Shown here: piece after piece, positions 12,321 through 20,351 of the stretch | Layout of the letters: the number at the start of each line of letters is the position of its first letter | Position numbering within the stretch: position 1 is the stretch's first letter | Assembly: GCA_020650975.1 (NCBI GenBank) | Contig: JAIPMN010012474.1 | Coordinates: forward strand, 1-20,752 | Source of the DNA: Apostichopus californicus | Lineage: Eukaryota; Echinodermata; Holothuroidea; Aspidochirotida; Stichopodidae | DNA length: 20,752 nt | Direction of reading: 5' to 3' | Program-made: the position numbers and the translations under genes | The notes under the pieces: generated by a model | Told to the model about the DNA's origin: nothing | Databases searched by the model: none | What the model saw: only the letters and a program-made list of their open reading frames with translations

Positions 12321-13040
12321 GATACTGTACCAAACGATTTGTCATTAGGATCTGCTATATTCTTATAAACAGAGTTTCTTTTTATTTCTTTATATATTTA
12401 TTCATCTCAGATGGGTTCAAGTTAGGATACATGCATTTAGTAACTGTAAAACTGTCTCTATATCGTCTCCCATTGATATCATTTTCTGGTTTAACCAGTG
12501 TACATTTATCTTGATGTGTGTAACTAGTCTTATCCTGAGAATTATTGAGAGAGTGTAGGGGGAAATGATTCAATAAGTACTACACTTCTGTGTTCTCCCT
12601 TCCCATGCATACAAAGGTACAATAGGATAACAATAGCATGTAAACATGTAACTATCACTTGTATATATGCAGTACATACTAGTCTCGGTTCTATTACAAT
12701 TCTGTAAATGTTTTTTTACTTCCCCTGGAAATATATAAATGAATGAAATGAAGGATTAACCTTTGTTTTCTTTGGCTTTTTTATATTGTTGGAATAAACT
12801 GTTAGGAGCTTCAATTAGCACGATGAAGAGTTTTGTTACTTCCCTTGATTTATAATTAATTAAGTCACTTTTTGGAATTCATACATATATACACTACAGC
12901 TGGTTATTAATTCTTCATCAAAATTCCAAATTTCATGAAAAGTTTGAAGTTTTAAACCATTTTTGTACCAAGACCATTTGATTGAATTTAATGTAGTATT
13001 GTTGTATGCAATTGTTTTCTCAAAAGAAAAAGCAACACTC
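12321..13040. other. Intronic sequence without recognised features
   Basis: AT-rich intron sequence. A minus-strand frame at 12382-12573 has no convincing donor, and its ORF lacks recognisable motifs. Nothing else is supported. Confidence 0.5.
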
Positions 13041-13500
13041 AAGTGGCTGTTACCATGTTTCCTATTCGTACAACATAATACAATAGACCATAGATGTGAA
13101 ATATATTGACTGATTCTAAACTCATTGTTATAACAATGGCTGTGCTTGGTTATAACAAAGGTCCAATTGTTATACAATCAATTGTATGTTTTAAGACACA
13201 ATGGTCTTATTGTTGTACAATCATTTAACAGTATTGCTTTATAACAATGGCCTTACTTTGATATAACAATAGTCCAATTGTGATGCTCAATTGTAATTTT
13301 TTACACACAATGGTTTTTATGTTTGTTGTTGTACAATTTTGCTATATAACAATGGCTTTACTTTGATCATGTTTTTACCTCCATGCTTTGATACAACAAA
13401 GGTCCAATCGTGATGCAGCCAATTGTAATGTTTTAGACACAATGGTCTTATTGTTGTACAACCAACAGCAGTATTGCTATATAACAGTTATTGTTTTGTA
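13041..13500 (+). repeat. Degenerate tandem array rich in ACAATGG/ACAAAGG motifs
   Basis: CACAATGG anchors at 13197, 13306 and 13438 mark imperfect units of about 109-132 bp. The phrases ataacaatggc, gtccaattgtgatg, ttgttgtacaa and cagtattgctatataac recur. Eight copies of the SOX-type core ACAA(T/A)GG, all on the plus strand, occur between about 13132 and 13446. A looser tail rich in ATTGT/ACAAT continues to about 13600. Non-coding; the frames on either strand come from the array. Confidence 0.75.
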
Positions 13501-14254
13501 TTACTATTAAACAATTCCATTATTAAACAATCATTCTTTTGTAATGATTTCATTGTTACATAACAATGTTCTCATTTGTGATGTAACAATAGTGATATGG
13601 CAATATGACAATCCTAATATCTGAAAATACATTTTTAAACTAATTTGCATGCTAGGAACCACAGCAGAAGTCATGCTTCAAAACCACCGCAAACATTGCA
13701 AGAAATGTCATGTTTTCTCATTTTCTTAAAGGAGAATTACATTCAAAGTTTGAAATTCAGAAGAAAACTGTTCATATCTAGAAAGAATTTGACTAAGTCT
13801 ATAGATAGAAAAAGAGAAATTGGATAACGAACGAAAAAATGTTTAAGCTACAGAACTAAAGATATGAACTGACAATTGAAAATCCTGTCATGAATTTAAT
13901 AACAAGGGATAACTTTTTCTTCAGATTCAACTATTTAAAAAAAATAAAAAAAACTTATCTGTGTTGTCTGCCATGAAAAAAGAACAGATCTTTTAAGATT
14001 TAGGTCCAAAATAATATATTTGGGGTTTCAAAAGAAAAGCTACAATCAGACTTACCTTTTTCTGTCCATCCAAAGTCAGGTTATATTGAAGGTCAAAGGT
14101 CACAGGACGAAAACATACCAACCTTTCTACCACCATATTTTTCTCTTCAAAAGGTTTACCACTTAGCAAAAGCCACTAGCTATTTACAATAACCTCTCCC
14201 AACAAAAAAAACTTGTTTGTTTCTTCAAAGCCATTAACAAGAAAAACATTATTC
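13501..14254. other. Intronic sequence; isolated DR1 site
   Basis: A perfect AGGTCA-A-AGGTCA lies at 14090-14102. A consensus donor (minus strand, CAGAAAAAG/GTAAGT at about 14052) is present, but the sequence before it cannot form an exon in phase with the gene, so I treat it as a decoy. No other feature seen. Confidence 0.45.
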
Positions 14255-14640
14255 AAATTCTACTTACTTGTCCAACATTAAACAAATTCCAGTTTTGCTT
14301 ATTCTAGCCCTTTTCCCTTTATTATTATTCACATTCTTTAACTTGTCTAACATATAACAATTTCTAGTTTTTTGCCTATTCTAGCCCTTTTCCTTTTATT
14401 ATGATACAAATTCTCTTTACTTGTCTAACATATAACAATTTCTAATGTTTGCCTGTTCCAGTGCTTTTACAGTTTATAATTTTTCCAGTTTCTTTTTACC
14501 TCTCTATCATATAACAATTTCTAGTTTCTGCCTATTCTAGTCCCATTTCCCATTATTAAATATTATACAAATTCTTTTCACTTCACTAACATCTAACAAT
14601 TCCTAGTTTTTTGTCTGGTCTAGCCATTTCCCCCTTGTTT
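14255..14640. repeat. Tandem array, about 75-82-bp unit, five copies
   Basis: Units share acttgtctaacatataacaatttctag followed by ttgcctattctagcccttttcc and an AT-rich spacer. AACAT-type anchors fall at 14274, 14349, 14427, 14506 and 14588. Copies are substantially diverged. It is pyrimidine-rich on the plus strand and non-coding. Some units contain CTTACTTG-like sequence that mimics minus-strand donors. Confidence 0.85.
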
Positions 14641-14986
14641 TTTCTTGAGGGTCAGGGGATATTTTTTATTATATCTTTTTCATTTTAATACAAAGAAATT
14701 AATGCATTTTCAAACAATCATTCTCTCCTTGGAATGGGCACATAGACTGCAGTCACTTTGATGCACTTGTATATTATCTCCACTACATGCTCTGTAGCAT
14801 TGTTGCTTTTAAAGTGGCTCAAAGTGAAACATGATGCAAGACAACTAGTAAGAACTTATAAGAAAGACCATCGAGACATAAATCCCATTTATATCAAAAG
14901 TTGTTAAAGGTATCTGTCTTTTTTGAAAGAGCACAGAAGGTTTTGGCTAAAACTCCATTTCAATCGTTAGGAATCTCAAGAATATA
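14641..14986. other. Intronic sequence without recognised features
   Basis: No exon, RNA or repeat found. Confidence 0.5.
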
Positions 14987-15146
14987 GCACCTATGTTTTT
15001 AGTTGATCTATCTTAGAGGGTGTTTGGTGCCTGAGGATGGGGTGGGCAGGGCAGGGGTTAATAGAGGCACCTATGTTTAGTTGATCTCTCCTAGAGGGTG
15101 TTTGGTGCCTGAGGATGGGGTGGGCAGGGCAGGGGTTAATAGAGAC
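14987..15146. repeat. Recent 80-bp tandem duplication
   Basis: Two copies start with GCACCTATG at 14987 and 15067 and end with gggcaggggttaatagag. They differ only in the first third (a variable T run and two substitutions). The last 55 or so bases are identical, including tgcctgaggatggggtgggc. The near-identity suggests a recent event. Intronic, non-coding. Confidence 0.95.
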
Positions 15147-16260
15147 AGAAGCACTTGATTATATCCTTTTATTTTAAGAACACCGTGCCAACTATATACA
15201 ACCCTGGGAAGGTCTGGGGAAGCCATTTCAGTTTTTAAAGTTACAAATGGATGCTAAATTTGAAAAGTGAAATTCAACTGTATACATATCTCTTTTTAGT
15301 GTACTGTTTATCAAGAGCTGAAGATTTGAAAAGTTTTTCAGCAATCCATTAATTTTCATCAACCTTGCCATCAGGTTTTGACTACATTTTTCCTCAACAG
15401 ACAAGACAGAATTATCAAAATATCAAATTTGACAGAGAATAAAATGATTCATAGTTTATAGAGAGAAGTAGATTTAGTTGCTAGTTGGCATGGAAGGCAC
15501 TCTTCCTTTCTTTCTTTTTTAAATGGAACAAGTTTGATTATTTTCAATTTTTGTTAGGAAAGGGGGGGGGGGGATGGAAGGAGGGTATAGTTTTGTTTGG
15601 ATTCTTGTACAAATTATTTTTTTCTGTACACTTTTTGTTATTTTATCATTTTTCATGGAGCAACACCAGATCACAATTTTGGCATGATCCACAACCAAGT
15701 TACAAAAGTTATAAAAAATGGCAAAGTGTATAAAAATAAATTACAACCAAAAAATAGAATTTTTTGAAAGAAAATGCTTAAATAGAAAAGAAATGTGTAG
15801 TAAGGTGTAGCTAGGCAACATATAAGGGGGGAAAAAAGAAATAAAAAGATGGGGATAAAAAGAAGTAAAAGAAAAGTGAGGCTAATGCGAGGTACTCTTT
15901 AGAAGATCTTTCGACTGTCGCAAAAGCCACGATTTTAAAACGATACAGATTTCTGAATGATTGAGCCAAGACTTGAATAACCATCTAAACCACCAGTTTC
16001 TTCTTTATGAAAATCTTGTGATAAGTAAGATATTGAAGAGAGAAGCACATGAAACTGCCATCTTTGGTGGAACTAGGAGTTGATATCTCTTCGTTCTCAC
16101 TTTTGTTTTGTTTTCTTTAAGTTTTCATATGTTCATGGCGAACTTCAGCACCAAAGTAACACTCAGATTATGCTCAGTGTTAGAAACTTATTCTCTCCCT
16201 TCCGTAACAAGGATCTGCAAGAGCAGGCTACACCCATAATAAAAGGAAATAAACCATGTG
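15147..16260. other. Intronic sequence without recognised features
   Basis: Holds a run of 12 G (15562-15573) and purine-rich sequence at about 15825-15880. A small CpG cluster lies at 15890-15945. Short frames at 15485-15733 and 16080-16274 look random. No splice-flanked exon found. Confidence 0.45.
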
Positions 16261-16545
16261 AGCTTGGTCGTTAAATGGAAAGGCATTCGGCTAGCGACTT
16301 AAGGACTTTGAGTTCTTGTTTTGGGCCAGATATTTAATCTACATTGCCTCTCCTCAACAAGGTGTATAAATGGGGGAGGGGACCTGCAGTTGTGTACTTT
16401 AGTTTGTGGTTGCACACTTCCTATAGGAGACTTCCTTTCACATTGTACACAATTGGCGATAAAACAAATAAATGAATTACTTGAGAAATCCTCCCAGGGA
16501 TATGTGATGTGGCAATCTGTAGTGTCATGGAGAGCTACTGTTTGA
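16261..16545 (+). mobile_element. Old tRNA-derived SINE-like element (family B)
   Basis: The start reads like a worn tRNA gene: agcttggtcgttaaatgg resembles a box A region, and gactttgagttcttgttttgg sits where a box B (GGTTCGANTCC) would be, with mutations. The body aaggtgtataaatggg and what follows do not match family A. The call rests on overall resemblance to tRNA-related SINEs, not on a second copy in this window. Opposing short frames here are incidental. Confidence 0.4.
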
Positions 16546-16891
16546 ATCGTACACACTGTATGTTGGTGTGTTCATGTGAAGATTTACCAGGGGTTAACTG
16601 TTGTTAAGCCAGGTGAGAGGAATTTCTAAGACCCGTCCTATTCATGACGGAAATCAACTAACATCTGTGTCCCCCACCCCCCACCCCCCCCCCCAATTAA
16701 TGTAACTCTGGCTATAGGTCTGATACACAGTGCCTATAATGTTACATCTGACATATGAGTAAACTGAAGCCCACCAAACAGGCGACAGAATAGACCTGCA
16801 CATATCGGCTTTGTGCGGCAGTCGCTTTGATCGACGAGAGAGTACCCTTTTAAAACGAAAAGAATAACGAGAGAAAAAAAATATTAAATAC
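16546..16891. other. Intronic sequence; C-rich tract and CpG cluster
   Basis: A C-rich run spans 16671-16694. About ten CpG fall between 16785 and 16915, next to the exon on its intronic 3' side. No further gene is seen. Confidence 0.5.
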
Positions 16892-16963
16892 CATCGTAGG
16901 GGTTTGGACTAGTGGGCCGGACCAAGGTGACAGGCTCATACACTGAATTTCTTGCTGTGTAGA
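16892..16963 (-). CDS. Receptor tail exon with ITIM motif SVYEPV
   Basis: A 72-nt exon with acceptor tttttgctgttgcag and donor G/GTATTT. It starts with two bases and ends with one base of split codons (phase 1 to phase 1). The outgoing G pairs with TA of the next exon to give V. It encodes YTARNSVYEPV then TLVRPTSPNPYD. SVYEPV fits the ITIM consensus exactly (S at -2, V at +3). Two other tyrosines (YTAR, PYDV) may be additional SH2 docking sites. Because both ends share phase 1, skipping this exon keeps the frame while removing one ITIM and two other tyrosines. The donor is less than ideal. Confidence 0.72.
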
Positions 16964-17485
16964 CTGCAACAGCAAAAATAAATATAAAACACAAAAGAAA
17001 AGAAAAAAAAAACATCAAAACAAAATGCAACATTTAAACTGGAAATTGCAAAAGAAGCAACAAATTTCATTTCCATGCAAAGGAGGGTTGACCAAGAGAT
17101 GCATGCTCTACTTACTTCAGGAGGAGATAAAGGTAAACAAGAAGGGGAAAGAAGAAAAAAAAGAGGAAAAATCAATTGTTTTCTTTTTTCCTATCTAAAA
17201 AAAAACAAACATCTAGAGTTCATGATGTGATAATTTTATGGTTAAAACAAGAAGAAAATAAGAAAAGTTAAATACGAATGTTGAAAATGCTATATATTTA
17301 TGGAAAATGCATATATGCATGGACTTAAAACAGGTGTGTTAATTTTGGAAGTTTTTTGCGATATCCGTGAGGTTGTTGTGCTGTATATTAAGTTTCAAGA
17401 TTTGGGCTGCACATGATAAAAGTGGAATTTTGATGTACCTGAGGATATTTAAGTCAATTTGTGATTTTGACTTTGCTTGGTAAAA

Positions 17486-17785
17486 GTCAAATCATATGTA
17501 CTTTTAAGTCATTTAATGATTGCAACTACACATAGTAAAAATGAATTGATATGTATGTAATGCTAATTGTGTACTTATATCGACCACATATGATAAATGT
17601 CAAATCATATGTACTTTTAAGTCATTTCATGATTTCGACTACACATAGTAAAAATGAATTTTCATGTATGTAATGCTAAGTTGTGTACTTATATCGACCA
17701 CATATGATAAATGTCAAATCATATGTACTTTTAAGTCATTTCATGATTGCAACTACACTGAGTAAAAATGAAATGTCATGAACGT
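17486..17785. repeat. Tandem array, 113-114-bp unit, about 2.6 copies
   Basis: GTCAAATCATATGTACTTTT begins units at 17486, 17599 and 17713. Each continues aagtcatttcatgattgcaac, tacacatagtaaaaatgaa and cttatatcgaccacatatga. Related, more diverged sequence extends left to about 17400 and right to about 17880. It lies in the intron between the 39-nt and 72-nt exons. Non-coding. Confidence 0.93.
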
Positions 17786-18140
17786 GATGATAAATGGTTA
17801 AAGTGAAATCATGTGTACTTCATATTAAGTTGTTTCATGCTTCTATTAATGTGAAATCTTCATGTGCTTAGTTGCTCAGAGTGGAATTGTTAAAACTGCT
17901 GCTGAGACTAACCACAGAAACTAATTCACTCAAATGTCACCTATACCCTTGACCAAGTTCAAGCCAGATATGATATTTGAAGTTATTAACAGCAGCAGGT
18001 TTATTTCTGGCATTTTCCAATGCGTCGAGCAACAGTGAGCTGTAAATGAGACAATTCCTAATTGCGTTTTTATGCTCTACCCAAATGCATATGCATTACT
18101 GTGAGATGCTTGACTCGTAACGTAGTAGTGCAAATGAGAC
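17786..18140. other. Intronic sequence
   Basis: A minus-strand stretch at about 17940-18056 has an acceptor-like site and an open frame, but no family resemblance, and it is not needed to keep the reading frame. I list it under rejected items. Nothing else is seen. Confidence 0.45.
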
Positions 18141-18179
18141 CAGCTTCATAATTGTCAGATGAACGAATTTCTACCAAAA
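18141..18179 (-). CDS. Receptor tail micro-exon with YEAV tyrosine
   Basis: A 39-nt exon preceded by gtttttttcaacag and followed by G/GTCTCA, a non-ideal donor. It starts with two bases and ends with one base of split codons (phase 1 to 1). The only open frame encodes LVEIRSSDNYEA, and the outgoing G joins TC of the next exon as V. The join gives DNYEAVYTAR, a natural-looking acidic/tyrosine tail segment. Skipping it would be frame-neutral. Support comes from the acceptor, the phase match on both sides and the peptide character. Its small size and weak donor limit confidence. Confidence 0.58.
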
Positions 18180-18212
18180 CTGTTGAAAAAAACTTATCTA
18201 GTCTGTTCTATA

Positions 18213-18362
18213 AAGTTTTGCAGCTAATTTTGTGTAAAAGCTTAGTATGCTTACTGGTTGAATTAACTTGACCAAGCCACACACATGAAGTTTTGCAGCT
18301 AATCTTGTGTAAAAGCTAAGTATGCTTACTGGTTGAATTAACTTGACCAAGCCACACATATG
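18213..18362. repeat. 75-bp tandem duplication spanning an exon-intron boundary
   Basis: Copies 18213-18287 and 18288-18362 differ at only three positions by eye. The right copy contains the last 33 bases of the exon 18330-18388, its GTAAGC donor and 42 bases of intron. The left copy therefore carries a second identical donor (exon edge at 18255) inside the intron. Confidence 0.95.
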
Positions 18363-18388
18363 AAGGCTGCACCAATGGCTGTGACAGA
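18330..18388 (-). CDS. Receptor tail exon, probable
   Basis: A 59-nt exon with a strong acceptor (ccccttcttcatttgcccgttcag) and a good donor A/GTAAGC. It begins with one base and ends with one base of split codons, matching the upstream CT and downstream TT. It encodes LSQPLVQPSYVWLGQVNST with one tyrosine (PSYVWL). Another frame reads SVTAIGAAFICVAW, which looks hydrophobic, but it meets a stop before the donor and is too short for a membrane span. The 3' half lies in a 75-bp tandem duplication. Good splice sites argue for an exon; the unremarkable peptide keeps confidence moderate. Confidence 0.5.
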
Positions 18389-18870
18389 CTGAACGGGCAA
18401 ATGAAGAAGGGGCAATCCAATGAATTGGAAGGGGGGTAGTTAGACAACTACTCTGATTACACCAGCTTAAATGGGGAGATATTGATTATTGGTAATTGAT
18501 CAATATGGATTTAGCAGGGCAGACTTGACATACAAAGTGCTACGGAATTTATGTGACTGAGTATTTCCACAGTATAAGATTACATATTAATAAATGTTAT
18601 GTAACAAAGTTACTCGTGTGACTGAATGATTAGTAATTTATATCAATTAATTATGTACATGTCATTGCTTGAAGTCACACATTTATTAAACCCATTTATG
18701 AAAGCAACTTGTACACAAAGTAACATAATTTCTACCAAACATATTGACTGTGGGAGATGCATGGGTGGTGGGAAATGGGCTTAAATTGGATGGTGTAAGG
18801 AAAGGCTCACATTAAGAACTTTATCCACAGCAACAACATCTAATAAAACATTCATGTCGCAGGATGTTAC

Positions 18871-18942
18871 AGAAAAGGATTCAAATTAGGCCAACATGGG
18901 GACAGAGAAGGGGGAGGCTTGTGACTGTGTGCCATGTTTCCT
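18871..18942 (-). CDS. Receptor tail exon, proline-rich, possible
   Basis: The acceptor gactattttccctctcag is very good and the donor CT/GTAACA is acceptable. The 72-nt exon begins with one base of a split codon and ends with two. Only one frame is open to this donor, encoding GNMAHSHKPPPSLSP then CWPNLNPF, and CT joins the next exon's T as L. A rival reading uses an earlier donor (AT/GTTGGC) and frame 0, giving RKHGTQSQASPFSVP, which looks like a juxtamembrane basic segment and is also phase-compatible downstream. I cannot choose without the upstream exon, which is not visible in the window. Confidence 0.42.
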
Positions 18943-19536
18943 CTGAGAGGGAAAATAGTCTATTTATTGACGAAAAGCAAAACTTCAAGCAGAAGAGAAG
19001 ATGGAATCAAAGCACCAACATGCAAAAAAAAACATATTACACATCACTCCGAGCAGTTTCTCAGTATCTTATAATCAGTATGTAACTGTGCATTTACGGA
19101 GTGTGATTTAAATTTTAATTTACTATATTAAATACACGCATCATGACAAAAAAAATACTTCATGGCTCACCCAAATTCCCAGCTTCGCCACACATCCTCA
19201 AGACATGCTTACCCCACCTGACACCCTCAGCCCCCCCCCACCCCCTATTTCCCAAATTCTATTTACAGTAGGGGAGGTGGGAGGACACAGTAGACATAAC
19301 GATCACACACCACACCCTTTCCTTTCTGCATCCATCTCCAATCCTACCACCAGCCTCAATCTTCTGTTAACCTATATTGATGGAGTGATTCACAAACCTT
19401 TGAAATGTGCTAAACTACTGCCTCCAATATTAAGCAACTTTGGAAATTCGCCCAACTATTTCTCATTCGTTGAAAGAATCACTACACATGCCAGTATTTT
19501 CCTTCTTTCCACAAGTCAGGGAATAAATGTTACTAA
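18943..19536. other. Unassigned sequence, likely intron
   Basis: No convincing upstream receptor exon was found. A C-rich run (about 19231-19246) and a plus-strand frame of 113 codons (19205-19546) are present. The frame has proline-rich low complexity at its start and no recognisable motif. Confidence 0.4.
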
Positions 19537-19785
19537 GGAGTGTTAGCTCAGTGGTTAACGCTGGTGCTTTCCAATCATAAGGTCCCCGGTTCGAGTCACT
19601 CCAAGATTAATGTATGTCGTCCAGTTACAGAGTTGTTGACAATTGACAACTCATAATCATGGACGTTAAATATGACTCTAAGCTGAGACTGACTTCGGTC
19701 AGCTTGCGGCTTTGATAAGCCAATGAGGCTTCTTCACGAGTTCCTGCTTGCAGGAGGATCTAATATACATACAAACATACATACT
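19537..19785 (+). mobile_element. Near-full-length tRNA-derived SINE (family A)
   Basis: The tRNA-like head has box A (tagctcagtgg, 19544-19554) and box B (GGTTCGAGTC, 19588-19597) about 34 bases apart, as in RNA polymerase III promoters. The body contains cgtccagttacagagttgtt, gtcagcttgcggctttgata and a short hairpin around tcctgcttgcagga. The element ends gcaggaggatctaa plus CATA repeats. It aligns with the truncated copy at 7610-7814 over about 200 bases. It is not a functional tRNA gene: the head lacks a clean cloverleaf and runs straight into the SINE body. I do not know the family name. Confidence 0.88.
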
Positions 19786-19936
19786 GTACATACTACAACA
19801 TACTATCATATACATCACATACTATCATATACTACCCCATACTATCATATACTACCACATACTGTCATATACATACACACCTTAACATGCTATCACATAC
19901 TGTTACATACTGTCACATACTATCATACTATCACAT
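19765..19936 (+). repeat. Expanded CATA/ACATACTATCAT tail repeat
   Basis: The simple SINE tail grades into a longer degenerate repeat built on catactatcata, catacta and cacatac units. It probably grew by slippage from the element's own tail. Frames here rich in H, T, I and Y are artefacts. Confidence 0.85.
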
Positions 19937-19963
19937 ACAGGAGGATCTAAAATACATACATAA
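19937..19963 (+). mobile_element. Second copy of the SINE 3' end
   Basis: The stretch caggaggatctaaaatacat plus CATA matches the 3' terminus of both SINE copies, yet it stands about 170 bases beyond the element, after the tail repeat. Only the last 25 or so bases are present. This is either a tail duplication or a severely truncated second insertion. Confidence 0.75.
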
Positions 19964-20351
19964 GTTGAGTGTTGTTATTTTGTGTAGCAATTTGGAAGCA
20001 TCTGGAATTTGTCTATTGTATAAAGTACTATTGTTTCCTGTGTACAATAAATGTTATATCTCTTTCCAATTGTGTAGCGTTTTGCATAGCATGTTGTGAT
20101 GCGGCGATGCTTATTTAATTAACTAAAAAAGGTAAATTCAAGTTCAGAAAAGTTGGTTGTACATCCGTGACCTGAGTGATGACATCATCAGAATTTGAAT
20201 TTTTCTGAGGTCACATTAACACATAAGCTTTTACACTTAAAGTAGCAGGTATTAGCAAAAATATTTGAAAAAAAATAATCTGGCCTATTTGTTACAAGAG
20301 TGTAGGAGTGGGTGGGGAAGGGAACCTGTTCCCCTTCCCCCCCTTCCCCCC
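19964..20351. other. Unassigned sequence
   Basis: No gene recognised. A G/C-skewed low-complexity patch lies at 20305-20350 (gtggggaaggg, ccccttcccccc). Confidence 0.5.

Larger units (their letters stand above)
9420..18942 (-). other. Partial gene: 3' end of an ITIM-bearing receptor, six exons
   Basis: Six exons on the minus strand, read from right to left, join in one open frame with matching phase at all five junctions: 18871-18942, 18330-18388, 18141-18179, 16892-16963, 11529-11584 and 10083-10328. They encode 180 residues and a stop. Tyrosines fall at tail positions 34, 54, 58, 65, 79, 107, 131 and 171. There is no membrane span or globular domain, so this is most likely the cytoplasmic tail of a type I receptor whose ectodomain exons lie beyond the right edge. 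Immunoglobulin-superfamily receptors often carry such tails, but the ectodomain class is unknown here. Introns are about 0.5, 0.15, 1.2, 5.3 and 1.2 kb. Confidence 0.6.

Noticed and set aside
12860-13177. 105-codon minus-strand frame
   Set aside because: Overlaps the degenerate ACAATGG-rich array, shows no domain and lies inside a receptor intron without usable splice sites.
14052-14170. Possible minus-strand exon before a consensus donor (CAGAAAAAG/GTAAGT)
   Set aside because: The frame needed to join the next receptor exon has a TAA about 26 bases before the donor, with no usable acceptor in between. The open frame gives the wrong phase. Most likely a decoy donor beside a dispersed DR1-containing sequence.
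17940-18056. Possible minus-strand cassette exon with a hydrophobic stretch (NLLLLITSNIISGL)
   Set aside because: It has an acceptor-like tttacag and a phase 1-to-1 frame, but a second frame is equally open and the donor is weak. It would put a hydrophobic segment in the middle of a cytoplasmic tail. The exons on both sides already join in frame without it.
19205-19546. 113-codon plus-strand frame, the longest in the window
   Set aside because: Starts in a proline-rich low-complexity run, ends in the SINE head and has no motif or splice context.
19544-19600. Functional tRNA gene
   Set aside because: Box A and box B are present, but the sequence lacks a clean cloverleaf and continues into a SINE body that recurs at 7610-7814.
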